Positions 27,701 to 34,569 of a DNA stretch of 64,000 nucleotides are shown piece after piece. The stretch is from Phoronis australis (lineage: Eukaryota; Phoronida; Phoronidae), in assembly GCA_002633005.1 (NCBI GenBank), contig NMRA01000537.1, forward strand, positions 213,094-277,093, written 5' to 3'. The notes beneath the pieces are model-generated. The model did not search any database. It had not been told where the DNA came from and was given only the letters and a program-made list of their open reading frames with translations. How positions within the stretch are numbered: position 1 is the stretch's first letter; each line of letters opens with the position of its first letter. The translations under genes were made by a program, and so were the position numbers.

Positions 27701-30700
27701 GCGAGGATAATTGGCTTCGCTCATGCGGATATGATCAGCTGATTACAATCTAGCTAGCAGACTGTACTTTTTATGGAGAGAGTTTTACGTAGTTTTTACT
27801 GTAATATCTGAAAAGAGGAGCGAAAACAAATATGAGTACAACTTTGAATTTTTCAAATCGGCCCAGGATAAGAGATTTTGCAACACAGCAACACTCACGA
27901 TTACTTTCATTCTGCGCGCACTAATACAAAAATATAGGANNNNNNNNNNNNNNNNNNNNNNNNNNNNNNNNNNNNNNNNNNNNNNNNNNNNNNNNNNNNN
28001 NNNNNNNNNNNNNNNNNNNNNNNNNNNNNNNNNNNNNNNNNNNNNNNNNNNNNNNNNNNNNNNNNNNNNNNNNNNNNNNNNNNNNNNNNNNNNNNNNNNN
28101 NNNNNNNNNNNNNNNNNNNNNNNNNNNNNNNNNNNNNNNNNNNNNNNNNNNNNNNNNNNNNNNNNNNNNNNNNNNNNNNNNNNNNNNNNNNNNNNNNNNN
28201 NNNNNNNNNNNNNNNNNNNNNNNNNNNNNNNNNNNNNNNNNNNNNNNNNNNNNNNNNNNNNNNNNNAGTACAAGTTTTCCTATTGACGATCGCGATTCAG
28301 CGACGCATCAGTCGGCAAGTTTTCGCCCTGTGATGAGCACAATTTTTTGAAAAATTATCGTAATTTAACAACGGAAGTTGATAGCAATGCACCACAATTT
28401 TGTAGAAAGGCTGTCATATTCTACAAATACGTCACAGAGCGTAAATTTGATGAATCCTAGCTTCCGATTTTACCCGTTTGGGAAACCGGGTTTCAACTGC
28501 CGTAGGCTCACTACAATAAGCGTCCCCTCCCCGTGAAATGAATTTTTATAAGCGTTTGTTTGAGCCAATACAGTATACAGCTTTCCACCAAGGCTAGGTG
28601 ATGCAAGACATTATTCTTTGTTGCATTATAGTAACTGGTCTTGGCTAATTATCATTTTATGGCTTGTTCATCCATTCAGCCAAAACTAGTTCCAGAGGTG
28701 GCTTATCAGCCAATTATTCACGCATGCTGACTCACAATAGAAGCCTGATAAGAGTGAAGGTGGATAAATGCCGTGTTCCTACAGTTTCTTGTTTTAGTGG
28801 ATGTGTTCACGACATGTAATCCACCGTTCCATCAACACTAAGTCATTTAATTCCATTATTTCTCTACTTGTTTCGCACAGAATAATTAGATATATTTGCC
28901 TGATAGTCAGGGTGTGCCAAATAAACTGAATATTTCCTGACTTTGTAGTTGACCGGTATGTAACCAAGCATTGCCGACAGCCCGTGTGTGAATTAAACGA
29001 AATGCGGCCTCCGGGTTGCCAACATGATAAAGTTAACAGTAATTAAATTGCGTTATCGTGTTCCAATATAAGAGTACTTAATCCTATCATTGGTGCAACA
29101 CTCGTTGAGCATAAATGGCAGAGTGACACTGCTGTGGATGAACTTGGAATCTTGCTTAATCTCAAGATTGCGTACGCGTGAACTTGGAATACATGAAGAA
29201 ACTCGACAAGTTCACTCAAATAATCAGGTTCATGTGGATAAAAATTTGCACTGCACTGAACCAAATTATATGTTATTATTAAAATAATGTAAAATTCAAC
29301 TAATCTTTTTTCAGCTATTGGCGATTATATTCACCAAACAATAATTGTTTTAACCAATCATAAACTCCTCCGATTCTTTGACACAAGTTACGGTTAAGGA
29401 GAAAATGAGTGATTATGAGGCCAATAATTACAAAAGTTCTTTACACTGAACAAAAAATTTCACCTGATTGCCCAAATATATGTTCAATTTTCAAGTTCAC
29501 GCATACGCCATCTTGAGATTAAGCAGGATTCCAAGTTCAGACACATGCAGCAACACCGCACTCTTCTTTTTCACCCCTTGCACCTCTTATTTACAATGGC
29601 GTGAGATTCTAGCATTCGAGTGGATGAATTTAGTGGAGAATATGCAATTTTCAGACCTTGTTAATGTATTCTGAGGTGCATATTAGTAGAATTAGTGACA
29701 AAGGGCTTTTCAGTGTAAGTTGTTTTACAAAGTACATAACTGACTGTGTTCGAATTAGGTGAGGTAAAAGAAATTCCCACCAAGTAGTCTTGTGTGGAAT
29801 ATGTGACGTACAAAATAATTTCGAGTGTGCGAAATGAGGTGAGTGTGCAAAATTAGTGGAGAATTACCGTATCCAACAAGGCCTAATGTGGCCAATTGGT
29901 GTTATGCTTAACTGACTCATTTATGGTTTCATTAATCTTGGTAGCCATTCAGTTAGTTCTCCACTATCAGTCTGGTAGAGCAATCATGTCTTAGTCTCTT
30001 TTACACAAGTTTATTCATTTACTTACAACTGGTGCCATCTTTTGTTCACAGGCTCAAATATCCTCTTACAACTTGTGCCATCTTTTGTTCACAGGCTCAA
30101 ATATCCTCTTACAACTGGCGCCATCTTTTGTTCACAGGCTCATCCATGGCTTCATTGATAAGGCAGAGGTGAAGGAGAAGTTAAGGGAAGAAGGACTCAA
30201 GAGTGGCACATTCATTCTGCGGTTCAGCGAAAAAAATATCGAAGACAACCAGAGCACTCACTTCGGCGGCGGGCTGTGCGTGGCCTACATGGAAAAGAGT
30301 GAGGGTTAGTCTTTACAATTGGAATGATTTGAGTCTCTTGTTCAATGCCTTTCAGAAAGCAGAAATTGTAAGTCATTGGTACAACTGTGAATTTGTATAC
30401 CTTGTTAAATTATTATTCATCATCCGGTTTGGATACAATGTTTTTGAAGAGAAGGCAAACCTTCCTTTTGGGCGTTCCATCAGGTGGGCTTATCTACGGA
30501 AACAAGTGGTTGAGTTTTTGCACACACGAGTATTAGATGCTAAATTGAACTTTTTCTGCTCTTTGTGTCTAGCCATTCACAATCTGCTGATTGTTTTTGT
30601 TAAGGAGGTGGCGTTCCACAGCTTTGCTGGTGAAATTTCAGAATGCAAGCAAATGGAATTGCAAGGATGTTCCTGTTAGTTGCAGTTATATTTAATCAAC

Positions 30701-32950
30701 TTAGGGCACAACATGGCGGACTAGTGAAATTTATGTTTTCCTTAAAAGCTTAAGTTTAATCAGAAAAAAACCTGCACTAAGTTCTGTAACATAGAGTCAA
30801 TGTTTTGACATGATTGAATTGCGGACATTGACAACAGTTTTTGAAAAACGTAAAACAGGCTATTGTAGCCGGTCATTCTTTTTGTCCAAAATTGGTGACA
30901 TTTTACACCAGATGGCACAATTTGTTCCATTTTGCTTGCGGATTACAATCATGTCGTTTTATTGTCAGGAGGCCACACTGAGATCGAGTTTGTGTACCCA
31001 TTCATGGCATCCGAGTTTGAGCAGACGCCATTCTGCAAGTACTTGATGACCTTAGAGGTCGAGGACGAGGAGTACTCGCCTAAGAAGAGTCCACTCAACT
31101 TCCTGTATCCAAACAAGCCGTTTCTCCAAGCATTTGCGGACTGTATTCAGGAGGAGAAAGGTAAACAGGATGAACCCCCAATGGGTAAAGTGACAGTCTT
31201 TTGTCTTGTAGAACAACCTGCAGGCTAGTTGTGTACAAGGCTTCAAAGAGTCACTGGAACTGTAATCATGGGTTCGGACAGAATAGATTCTCTCAATTTG
31301 GTTTGTTTGTAGTGGGGCGATTTCGGTCACTGATTCAAAAATTAGATTTGATCACCACTTGATGAGGAATTCAGAATTGTGCTACGAATTGTTTTGAAAA
31401 TGTTCCTCTTTTGCAAGAGGGCTATCAAAAATAGGACCTCAAAGGTTTTTACAAAAAATCTTAAAAGTTATAAAAATTAAACAAAAACGAAATATTTTGG
31501 AAAACTGTTACAGAATTTTTGAGATTTCGTCTTGAACTTTTACACATTATGGCCATGATGCCATTGTTTTGTTACGGATGTACCTTTATTGTTTTGTTAA
31601 ATGTTACTTAAAGATATGATCACATGACCCAGTTCATGTCAGTCAAAAATCAAAGTCTACGTGCTTGCTACTTTCGGAAAATCTATACCTTGAGTTAAAA
31701 TCTGTAGTTTTGTACACATCTTGTTGGATACATGACCTTAAAGGGGTCAACCAGAGCTTGAAATTGCACTCTTGTGCTTTCACAAGAGTTCCGTGTGGAC
31801 TGTTTTCTATTATTTTACTTTGCCTGGAATACCGAATGTGATAGTGTTGAGCACATGTTGGAAATCTGTGTAGATCAAAATGAGATGATCTTTTCACTCT
31901 TTTGTAGCAAAATTACCTGCCTCTGATGAACCTGGCCTATTGGAAGATTACAAACTGCCCATCAAGAAACTGACAATACAGTCCAGGTGAGAGAGGATCA
32001 GGACCAGGCGTCGTTGGGTATTACGGACCCGTGCGGTGCCATTTTTGAGGTCAAATTCAGAGTGAAGTGCAGTAGAAGCCAAATGATTTCAGACAAAACA
32101 ACTCAGAATTTCCCGTCGTGACTTCTGACCTCTGACCTTCCTTCATGGCAAACTCATCCTTGTTCCTTCTTAATTAATTACCTTTTGATTATTTGATGGT
32201 CAATTTTTGTGATGTACCTGTGTGCCGATATCTTGTGAACGATGTTCAGATGTTCATTGGACGCAGTGTGCTTGGCAAATGTCCATGAGCCAATGGCATT
32301 CTATCTCTGGTTGTACCAGATGTGTGCAGGCTGCTCGGGTGAGCCTATTGCACTGATCACCTGGAACCATTTTTGGGCTTTATTAATGTCTGATTAAAAT
32401 CGAGCTGAGGAGCTAGAAACCCGACTTAAGGGTCTGGCAGTGTGTTCCAGAAGGACTCGAACCTACGAGTAAAGAAAGCTTTACCTATTATACTAAGCAA
32501 CACTGCCTCCTCTGAATAAATATATTTTACTAGAAGTTCTCTTTGTTATTGATAAGTAATGCTTCCAAATCTGTTGCTAGGCAACGCTCCGCGATGAGCT
32601 CACCTGCACATTCTCACCTGTCCTATGCGGAGGACCAGCAGATGGACGTCTCCACAGAAGTACAACTGTATCCACCATTCTCCGAGGTCATAACGTCACC
32701 GGTAGTAACAACTGACACTCTACTGGATATACTGACTACCGCGTCATCGATGCCCTCCACTTTGACGTTGTCAACGTCATCTGGGGAAATGTTTGGCAGC
32801 GGCATGACAATTCAGTCAGAGGACATGGGCCAAGGTTCATCAGGCGAAAGTTTGTTGACACATCTGACCAGCATTTTAAATGAGCAGGACTTGGGTGTTG
32901 GGTTGAATGAAGAGGTGTCTTCTGGTGAAACTCGGCCAATGAAACATTAG
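6591..32950 (+). CDS. STAT: STAT transcription factor (STAT5/6-like), split gene
   Basis: Signal transducer and activator of transcription: a latent cytoplasmic factor, phosphorylated on a tail tyrosine, which dimerises through its SH2 domain and enters the nucleus. Coding exons: 6591-6730, 10267-10375, 11159-11242, 12488-12568, 16350-16486, (16731-16773?), 17918-18010, 19106-19192, 20957-21164, 22467-22592, 23208-23300, 25529-25664, 26003-26067, 26806-26897, 30138-30304, 30969-31160, 31908-31986, 32581-32950. All introns are GT-AG with matching phases, except around 16731-16773; without that exon the joined frame is open for 752 codons. Key marks are WIES in the N-domain, SFIIERQHPQNLK at the end of the coiled coil, NATATLLWDSAFAEP in the DNA-binding domain, TFWRWF in the linker, GTFILRFSE in the SH2 domain and EDYKLPIKK in the tail. 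NATATLLWD and the tyrosine context favour the STAT5/6 branch. The coiled coil is about 100 residues short, so one or more exons there are probably unrecognised. The first exon appears twice because of the 2-kb duplication. Confidence 0.93.
6731..8596. other. Intron sequence inside the duplicated block
   Basis: No exon is recognised. It contains the end of copy A, the N at 7424 and the start of copy B. Overlapping small open frames here are duplicated noise. Confidence 0.5.
8597..8755 (+). CDS. STAT: Second copy of STAT coding exon 1 (copy B)
   Basis: Same exon as 6572-6730, ATG at 8616, same acceptor and donor, identical protein. It belongs to the second haplotype-like block 7425-9422. Because the exon is 159 bp with equal phases at both ends, both copies could be spliced in series without frame loss if the duplication were real. 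An assembly artefact is the simpler view. Confidence 0.8.
9423..10266. other. STAT intron, no recognised feature
   Basis: AT-rich sequence downstream of the duplicated block. No exon, promoter or repeat of known type is seen, apart from poorly preserved repeat-like fragments. Confidence 0.4.
10267..10375 (+). CDS. STAT: STAT coding exon 2
   Basis: Acceptor CTTCTTGTAG, donor GTATTG. The first base completes the Trp codon of the WIESANW motif. It continues the N-domain with SFCCSDPDGIDVMKSLKQQC and ends phase 0. A nearer AG at 10281 would lose this Trp, which decides the start. Confidence 0.8.
10387..10560 (+). mobile_element. hAT-like MITE fragment
   Basis: Begins CAGGGCTTGGAATTTTCCGC only 11 bp after the donor of STAT exon 2 and carries the left half of the family seen complete at 14164-14658 and 49408-49917, down to AAAAGCGGAAGTTGCTCT. 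The right end is missing. Confidence 0.7.
11159..11242 (+). CDS. STAT: STAT coding exon 3
   Basis: Acceptor TGTTACAG, donor GTAATT. Encodes DRYPTNQELCSVVMGLLEWE and eight further residues, the end of the N-domain. It aligns with the DRCPLELV-type segment of STAT5. An alternative donor at 11223 would leave phase 1 and break the next exon. Confidence 0.78.
11561..11606. repeat. Short hairpin element (GAGAACCAGTTT family)
   Basis: Perfect 12-bp arms GAGAACCAGTTT and AAACTGGTTCTC enclose a 22-bp loop containing ATAATGAGCATC. The same arms and loop text occur in the opposite orientation at 53675-53720. Single arms are seen near 14675 and 61355. Confidence 0.75.
12488..12568 (+). CDS. STAT: STAT coding exon 4
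   Basis: Acceptor TCTTTCAG, consensus donor GTGAGT, phase 0 at both ends. It encodes a helical, charged 27-residue segment (NIQDMEKILETCHRKL) suited to the linker into the coiled coil. It is assigned by frame, splice sites and position rather than strong similarity. Confidence 0.6.
12716..12875. repeat. TG / CTGT / TA microsatellite cluster
   Basis: Runs of TGTG with GCG interruptions, then (CTGT)n, (TA)n and again (CTGT)n. Open frames on both strands here are low-complexity shadows. Confidence 0.95.
12876..14163. other. STAT intron, no recognised exon
   Basis: Contains a degraded copy (13990-14075) of the inverted-repeat end of the MITE at 36424-36706, with the shared text CAAGACCAAATTTCTGTCTT. 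The missing coiled-coil exon was looked for here and not found. Confidence 0.4.
14164..14658 (+). mobile_element. hAT-like MITE, full length, 6-bp target duplication
   Basis: The ends are CAAGGCTTGGAAAATTCC and AATTCCAAGCCCTG (inverted repeats). TATAAT flanks both sides (14158-14163 and 14659-14664). About 495 bp, no transposase. The CAGGG-type terminus suggests a hAT-related, non-autonomous family (inference). The open frame 14438-14758 inside it is also present in the 49.4-kb copy and is repeat sequence. Confidence 0.82.
14665..16349. other. STAT intron, no recognised exon
   Basis: AT-rich, with a single arm of the GAGAACCAGTTT hairpin family near 14675 and another weak copy near 15790. 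A 24-bp open segment (14903-14926) between AG and GT was noted but not accepted. Confidence 0.4.
16350..16486 (+). CDS. STAT: STAT coding exon 5 (coiled coil)
   Basis: Acceptor TTTTGGTAG, donor GTGAGT, phase 0 to 2. Encodes EHFEDLLSIWKNLQSALEMW then RRHQQL. The W-R-R-x-Q-Q text matches the WKRRQQ segment of STAT coiled-coil helix 2. Confidence 0.82.
16731..16773 (+). CDS. STAT: Candidate STAT exon (coiled-coil loop), phase problem
   Basis: Acceptor TTTTGACCAG, donor GTATCA. In the phase left by exon 5 it reads VNPGLDTPVDKLEE, which resembles the GGPP..LDQLQ loop after helix 2 in STATs. It ends phase 0, but the next clear exon (17918) needs phase 2. Either another exon between them was missed, or this segment is skipped: exon 5 to 17918 joins in frame directly. 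Its identity is left open. Confidence 0.4.
16975..17790. repeat. Diverged ~138-bp tandem repeats
   Basis: Six diverged units with the core ATGAAATTTTGC followed by a GTTCCTAT-like string, anchored near 16999, 17164, 17298, 17440, 17578 and 17714. They are preceded by a CTGTCTGTCCGTCTGG run. Such arrays fill most of the intron where a coiled-coil exon would be expected. Confidence 0.7.
17918..18010 (+). CDS. STAT: STAT coding exon 7 (coiled coil)
   Basis: Acceptor TTATTTCAG, donor GTGAGT, phase 2 to 2. Encodes FDLLATVLAHYAKQPETQKR then AKELLEEVVK, a strongly helical stretch just before the SFIIERQ motif. A phase-0 reading would hit TGA at once, which fixes the phase. Confidence 0.8.
18204..18289. 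repeat. 43-bp tandem duplication
   Basis: Two copies of a unit starting TGTGGTATATGAACCGTTAT (18204 and 18247), differing at about one base. Confidence 0.9.
18290..19105. other. STAT intron
   Basis: Non-coding. A poly-G tract near 18892 lies in sequence resembling other G-run repeats of the window (54650, 61451). Otherwise nothing is recognised. Confidence 0.4.
19106..19192 (+). CDS. STAT: STAT coding exon 8 (end of coiled coil)
   Basis: Acceptor CTCCCTTAG, donor GTAAGA, phase 2 to 2. Encodes SFIIERQHPQNLKHISSSKK then GIKFSLLVR. This is the highly conserved STAT segment (S-F-V/I-V/I-E-K/R-Q-P..LKT) that opens the DNA-binding domain. Best single piece of family evidence together with exon 11. 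Confidence 0.95.
19366..20240 (+). mobile_element. Long inverted-repeat transposon, copy II (truncated)
   Basis: Starts CATGCTATAAACACTTCCAC and follows the right end and interior of copy I in opposite orientation, including the SINE module (20040-20195, minus strand; B box near 20137, A box near 20166). Similarity is lost after about 20240 and the other terminus is not seen. Confidence 0.7.
20380..20700. repeat. Dispersed repeat shared with 63780-64000
   Basis: The block containing GACACCTTAGGTAGCCG, CAAACAAATA and AATCAAACTTTTTT recurs in the same orientation at the right edge of the window. No coding signal. Confidence 0.5.
20957..21164 (+). CDS. STAT: STAT coding exon 9 (DNA-binding domain)
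   Basis: The acceptor is CATTTAAG at 20956, chosen over CTAG at 20964 because only it restores phase 2. Donor GTGAGT. Encodes FLAGSVLKANSRPAVTVTFH through the acidic LECEDSEEGRWCTDLTENLK. The position corresponds to the STAT beta-barrel strands and the GTLSAHFRNMSLK-like region of STAT5. Confidence 0.85.
21569..21821 (+). mobile_element. Short hAT-like MITE
   Basis: Terminal CAGGGCTTAGAATTTTCC and ATTCTGAGCCCTG form inverted repeats of the CAGGGCTTGGAAT type. Flanks are AAGATG and TAGATG, a near match to a 6-bp target duplication. About 253 bp, T-rich inside. Confidence 0.68.
21824..21991. repeat. 28-bp minisatellite, six perfect units
   Basis: Six copies of a 28-bp unit that begins GATGAACACTCTTATTGATA. 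It starts inside the right flank of the MITE at 21569-21821. There are no spacers, so it is not CRISPR-like. Confidence 0.95.
21992..22466. other. STAT intron
   Basis: AT-rich, nothing recognised. Confidence 0.4.
22467..22592 (+). CDS. STAT: STAT coding exon 10 (DNA-binding domain)
   Basis: Acceptor TTTCTTCAG, donor GTATGA, phase 0 both ends. Encodes IIAFRKCDEKKSTEEVSERK then a beta-rich FRVETTVEVEVL stretch. S-T-E-E-V-S-E corresponds to the S-V-T-E-E-K segment of STAT5/6. Confidence 0.85.
22640..22760 (+). repeat. End fragment of the 58.9-kb TIR element
   Basis: CCAACTTTGGGACATCATAA and TTCATGTGAATC match the terminal repeat of the 58872-60340 element (diverged). Confidence 0.45.
23119..23166. 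repeat. 24-bp tandem duplication
   Basis: TTGATATTAGTTATGTTAGA plus four bases, twice in series, about 40 bp upstream of a STAT acceptor. Confidence 0.85.
23208..23300 (+). CDS. STAT: STAT coding exon 11 (DNA-binding signature)
   Basis: Acceptor CCTTTTCAG, donor GTAAGT, phase 0 both ends. Encodes AVTLPVIITTQTSQDCNATA then TLLWDSAFAEP. It aligns with the STAT5/6 text [29 protein letters not shown]-type; the N-A-T-A-T form separates this branch from STAT1-4 (family knowledge). Confidence 0.95.
23320..25182. repeat. 806-bp allelic-looking tandem copies, one with a transposon end
   Basis: 23320-24125 and 24376-25182 differ by about seven small changes. In the first copy, after TTTTTTGC, a transposon end (24126-24374) is inserted and then the single N at 24375 follows. 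The second copy runs through the same point uninterrupted (TTTTTTGC then AGTATT). STAT exon 11 lies just upstream and is not duplicated. Confidence 0.9.
24126..24374 (+). mobile_element. Transposon left end, truncated at the N
   Basis: Begins CATGTCGTGAACACATCCAC, the same terminus as 2260 and (minus strand) 28816, and follows that end through GATAATTGGCT or its equivalent and CAACAAAGAA. It is cut off by the N at 24375. The empty counterpart is at 25182/25183. Confidence 0.8.
25264..25363. repeat. 50-bp tandem duplication
   Basis: Two copies of a unit starting TGTAGTAAACTCACTTAAAT or TGTAGTATACTCACTTAAAT, with small differences. Confidence 0.85.
25529..25664 (+). CDS. STAT: STAT coding exon 12 (DNA-binding domain to linker)
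   Basis: Acceptor ATATACTACAG, donor GTAAGT, phase 0 to 1. Encodes GRQCYYVPDRVPWPKLASVL then RRFKATTGRGLDAHQKQCLA. It corresponds to the VPFAVPDKVLWPQLCEAL..FKAEVQSNRGL segment of STAT5. A different frame gives a longer open stretch, but it does not match and lacks a good acceptor. Confidence 0.92.
26003..26067 (+). CDS. STAT: STAT coding exon 13 (linker)
   Basis: Acceptor GATTTGTAG, donor GTATTA, phase 1 to 0. Encodes NKKTDYQRNGNGTVTWAAFN then K; the V-T-W-x-x-F-N pattern matches VSWSQFN in STAT5/6. Confidence 0.88.
26068..26805. other. STAT intron
   Basis: No recognised feature. Confidence 0.4.
26806..26897 (+). CDS. STAT: STAT coding exon 14 (linker)
   Basis: Acceptor CCATTACAG, donor GTGAGT, phase 0 to 2. 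Encodes TKMCKDFTFWRWFYAVNNLV then KKHLKKPWQDG. F-T-F-W-x-W-F and W-x-D-G are the standard linker marks just before the SH2 domain. Confidence 0.95.
27533..28816 (+). mobile_element. Long inverted-repeat transposon, copy III
   Basis: Both termini are present: CATGCTATGAACATTCCCAC at 27533 and GTGTTCACGACATG ending at 28816. TA flanks both sides (27531-27532 and 28817-28818). The interior matches copies I and II. Part is replaced by the gap. The TA flank could be a 2-bp target duplication but is too short to prove it. Confidence 0.78.
27940..28266. other. Assembly gap (327 Ns)
   Basis: Unsequenced bases inside transposon copy III. The long minus-strand frame that spans it is meaningless. Confidence 0.99.
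28819..29138. other. STAT intron
   Basis: Non-coding. A stretch around 28920-29040 weakly resembles 34140-34210. Confidence 0.3.
29139..29539. mobile_element. MITE, TGAACTTGGAAT family, copy 1
   Basis: The left end TGAACTTGGAATCTTGCTTA and right end TAAGCAGGATTCCAAGTTCA are inverted repeats of about 50 bp. A second TGAACTTGGAAT lies inside each arm. The same element, about 360 bp, is at 52517-52875. No transposase. The target duplication is unclear. Confidence 0.8.
30025..30137 (+). repeat. 43-bp triplication of the SH2-exon acceptor
   Basis: Three copies of a 43-bp unit containing CATCTTTTGTTCACAG followed by GCTCA. Each unit ends in a usable 3' splice site: AG at 30050-30051, 30093-30094 and 30136-30137. 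Only the last keeps the STAT frame; the others would add 86 or 43 bases. Confidence 0.92.
30138..30304 (+). CDS. STAT: STAT coding exon 15 (SH2 domain)
   Basis: Acceptor TTTGTTCACAG (third of three tandem copies), donor GTTAGT, phase 2 to 1. Encodes LIHGFIDKAEVKEKLREEGL then KSGTFILRFSEKN. The Arg of L-R-F-S is the phosphotyrosine-binding residue of STAT SH2 domains. An insertion-like DNQSTHFGG precedes the next strand, where vertebrate STATs have a short GGI turn. Confidence 0.95.
30305..30968. other. STAT intron
   Basis: An open frame of 158 codons (30203-30679) overlaps the SH2 exon in another frame and runs into this intron. It has no splice or similarity support. Confidence 0.5.
30969..31160 (+). 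CDS. STAT: STAT coding exon 16 (SH2 domain, second half)
   Basis: Acceptor TTATTGTCAG, donor GTAAAC, phase 1 to 1. Encodes GHTEIEFVYPFMASEFEQTP through NFLYPNKPFLQAFADCI. It corresponds to the SH2 C-terminal part with the L-x-Y-L-Y/F-P-x-x-P motif of STATs, here N-F-L-Y-P-N-K-P. Confidence 0.92.
31395..31775 (+). repeat. Interior copy of the 59-kb TIR element
   Basis: Shares GGGCTATCAAAAA, TTTTTGAGATTTC and CACATGACCCA in the same order with 59000-59400. A separate piece at 31234-31345 matches 3370-3540, with the shared text GGACAGAATAGATT. Confidence 0.6.
31908..31986 (+). CDS. STAT: STAT coding exon 17 (tail tyrosine)
   Basis: Acceptor CTTTTGTAG, donor GTGAGA, phase 1 to 2. Encodes DEPGLLEDYKLPIKKLTIQS. 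The Tyr of E-D-Y-K-L-P-I-K sits where STATs are phosphorylated; spacing to I-K and hydrophobic L-T-I fits the Y-V-x-x-x-I-K form of STAT5/6. In the model without exon 16731-16773 it is about residue 618. Confidence 0.9.
32230..32512 (-). repeat. Probable tRNA-derived SINE, minus strand
   Basis: On the - strand an A-box-like GCTTAGTATAATAGG (32484-32498) is followed by a perfect-looking B box GGTTCGAGTCC (32453-32463). GGCAGTG and CACTGCC lie near both ends of the head. It does not fold as a standard tRNA because extra bases follow the T arm. The tail limit is a guess. Confidence 0.5.
32581..32950 (+). CDS. STAT: STAT last coding exon (transactivation tail)
   Basis: Acceptor TGTTGCTAG, phase 2, stop TAG at 32948-32950. 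Encodes a 122-residue Ser/Thr-rich, acidic tail, with SSMPSTLTLSTSSGEMFGSG and LLTHLTSILNEQDLGVGLNE as notable parts. The last is an acidic-hydrophobic helix of the kind found in STAT5/6 activation domains. Sequence of this part is poorly conserved in the family; the assignment rests on frame and position. Confidence 0.85.
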
Positions 32951-34118
32951 CTTACTTAAAAGGGGCAGTTCTGTTCCTGGGTTGAGTTTATTGCTCGCCG
33001 CGCTTTGTATGGAGTGGTTTGAATTAAGTGGTTGTGGGCATTGGGAATTTTTAAAAACTTAAGCTTAGAAAATGTGAACGAATGTGTTGGTAAACATTGA
33101 GAATTTTTGAAAATTGAAACTTGGAATATCTGAAGGGATGATGTAGTGTTTGTTCAGATTAAGAATTTTCAAAAATTGAGAAGTGGAAATATCTGACAGT
33201 TTGTGTTAAGTGGTTGAAGGAATGGACAATTTTCAAAAATTGGAGCTTTATCTGAAAGCAGTCGGATATAACGCAAGTTTTGGACGCTATTGAAAATTTA
33301 AAGTTGATAGACGTTGGCTTATAATTGGAAACCACGATCTGTGAAAGAATTAAGATTGATATACTTACTGCTTTGCACTATTGCGGTACTGGTAGTCGTC
33401 TGCTCATCTTTGAGACAGCTTTTGTAGAAAACTCACCAGAAATTGTCCTCGATGCAAATGTGCTTGTCATGGTGTGCTGGTGTTTTGTTCAGGGGAGAAA
33501 ACCATAGCTTCCCAAAATCCCAGAAGAAAGCAGATTAATTTTGTCAAATGGCGTGTGCTAGAATCATGCTTGAGTGAAACTGATGAAACCTTGCTTTCTT
33601 CAGGGGTGGCAAATGCCAAGTTGTAAAATTGTGCTAAAAGCTCTGAAATTTGTTGAGTGACTTGTAGAACAGTAAAAAGGTTATGTGATAAATAAGTGTA
33701 ATTTTATTCTGTGAAGTTTGTGTAAGAGATCTGTTCATATATGTCCCATGTGCTAGTTAGGTAAAATAGTTGCTTATAAAAATTTATTACAAGATTCACA
33801 TTGTTTCTGAAGACATATTTTAAATAAGAATTCATTATACTTAGATTTAGTTTTATTAATTCTTTTTAAGGCAGTCCCGTGTGCATTAGCATGCAGATGG
33901 TATGTTTCTGCTTAGCTTGCACTAATGTAAACCATCACAATGTCTATGATTCAGGGCCTTTGATAGACGGACTATATGATTATGTGTTGTGGAGTTAGCT
34001 GGTTTAATTACCGTTTCCAATCATTTCGTGAATAAATAGACGTTTGAAATTATATTCCTCTTATGGTGCAGTGTTGTTCTCACCAGTTCATAATGGTGCA
34101 GTTCTCACACAAAATAAA
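32951..34118 (+). other. Probable STAT 3' UTR with poly(A) signals
   Basis: No coding frame. AATAAA occurs at 34031 and 34113. Repeated text like GAATTTTTGAAAATTG (33085-33250) shows weak internal repetition. Which signal is used cannot be told. Confidence 0.45.
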
Positions 34119-34548
34119 TTCATGTAATTTTCCTGTTATTTGGAGTGGGCTAAGAAAACTGAATAGGTGTACTTTGTAGTCAACGGTCATGCGAGGTTAT
34201 CTGTAGTAAGTGTTGCCAACTGCCTGTTTGTGAATGCAGCCTACAGGTTACCAATGTGCAAGGGGGGTCACTTATATTGACAAGGTACCCACAGGTGTAT
34301 ACCAAAAATTGCAGGTAGGCGGTACTTTTTTAGCAAGTTTTGTGGGACCCGCACGGGGTCTGATAGGCCCCTAAATTTCCATTTCATCCCCGCAAAAGGC
34401 CCACTGCATTGGCCTTGGCCCTGAAAAATGCGCACTGACCATCTTCTTACAGAAAAATCTACCCCGCAAAAGGGGGTGGGAACTAGCAGACCTGGCATTC
34501 GCAATAGGGTGTCTCAGCAATCTGCAGGCACCTTGTCAATGTGAGTGA

Positions 34549-34569
34549 CCCCCCCCCCCCCCCACCCCC
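34549..34569. repeat. Poly-C tract
   Basis: Fifteen C in a row, an A, then five more C. Confidence 0.95.

Noticed and set aside
27785-28273. 162-codon minus-strand frame
   Set aside because: Most of it is the run of Ns.
30203-30679. 158-codon plus-strand frame
   Set aside because: It overlaps the SH2 exon in a wrong frame and runs through the donor into the intron.
32453-32498. tRNA gene on the minus strand
   Set aside because: A and B boxes are good, but extra bases between the T arm and the 3' stem spoil the fold. More likely a SINE or tRNA relic.
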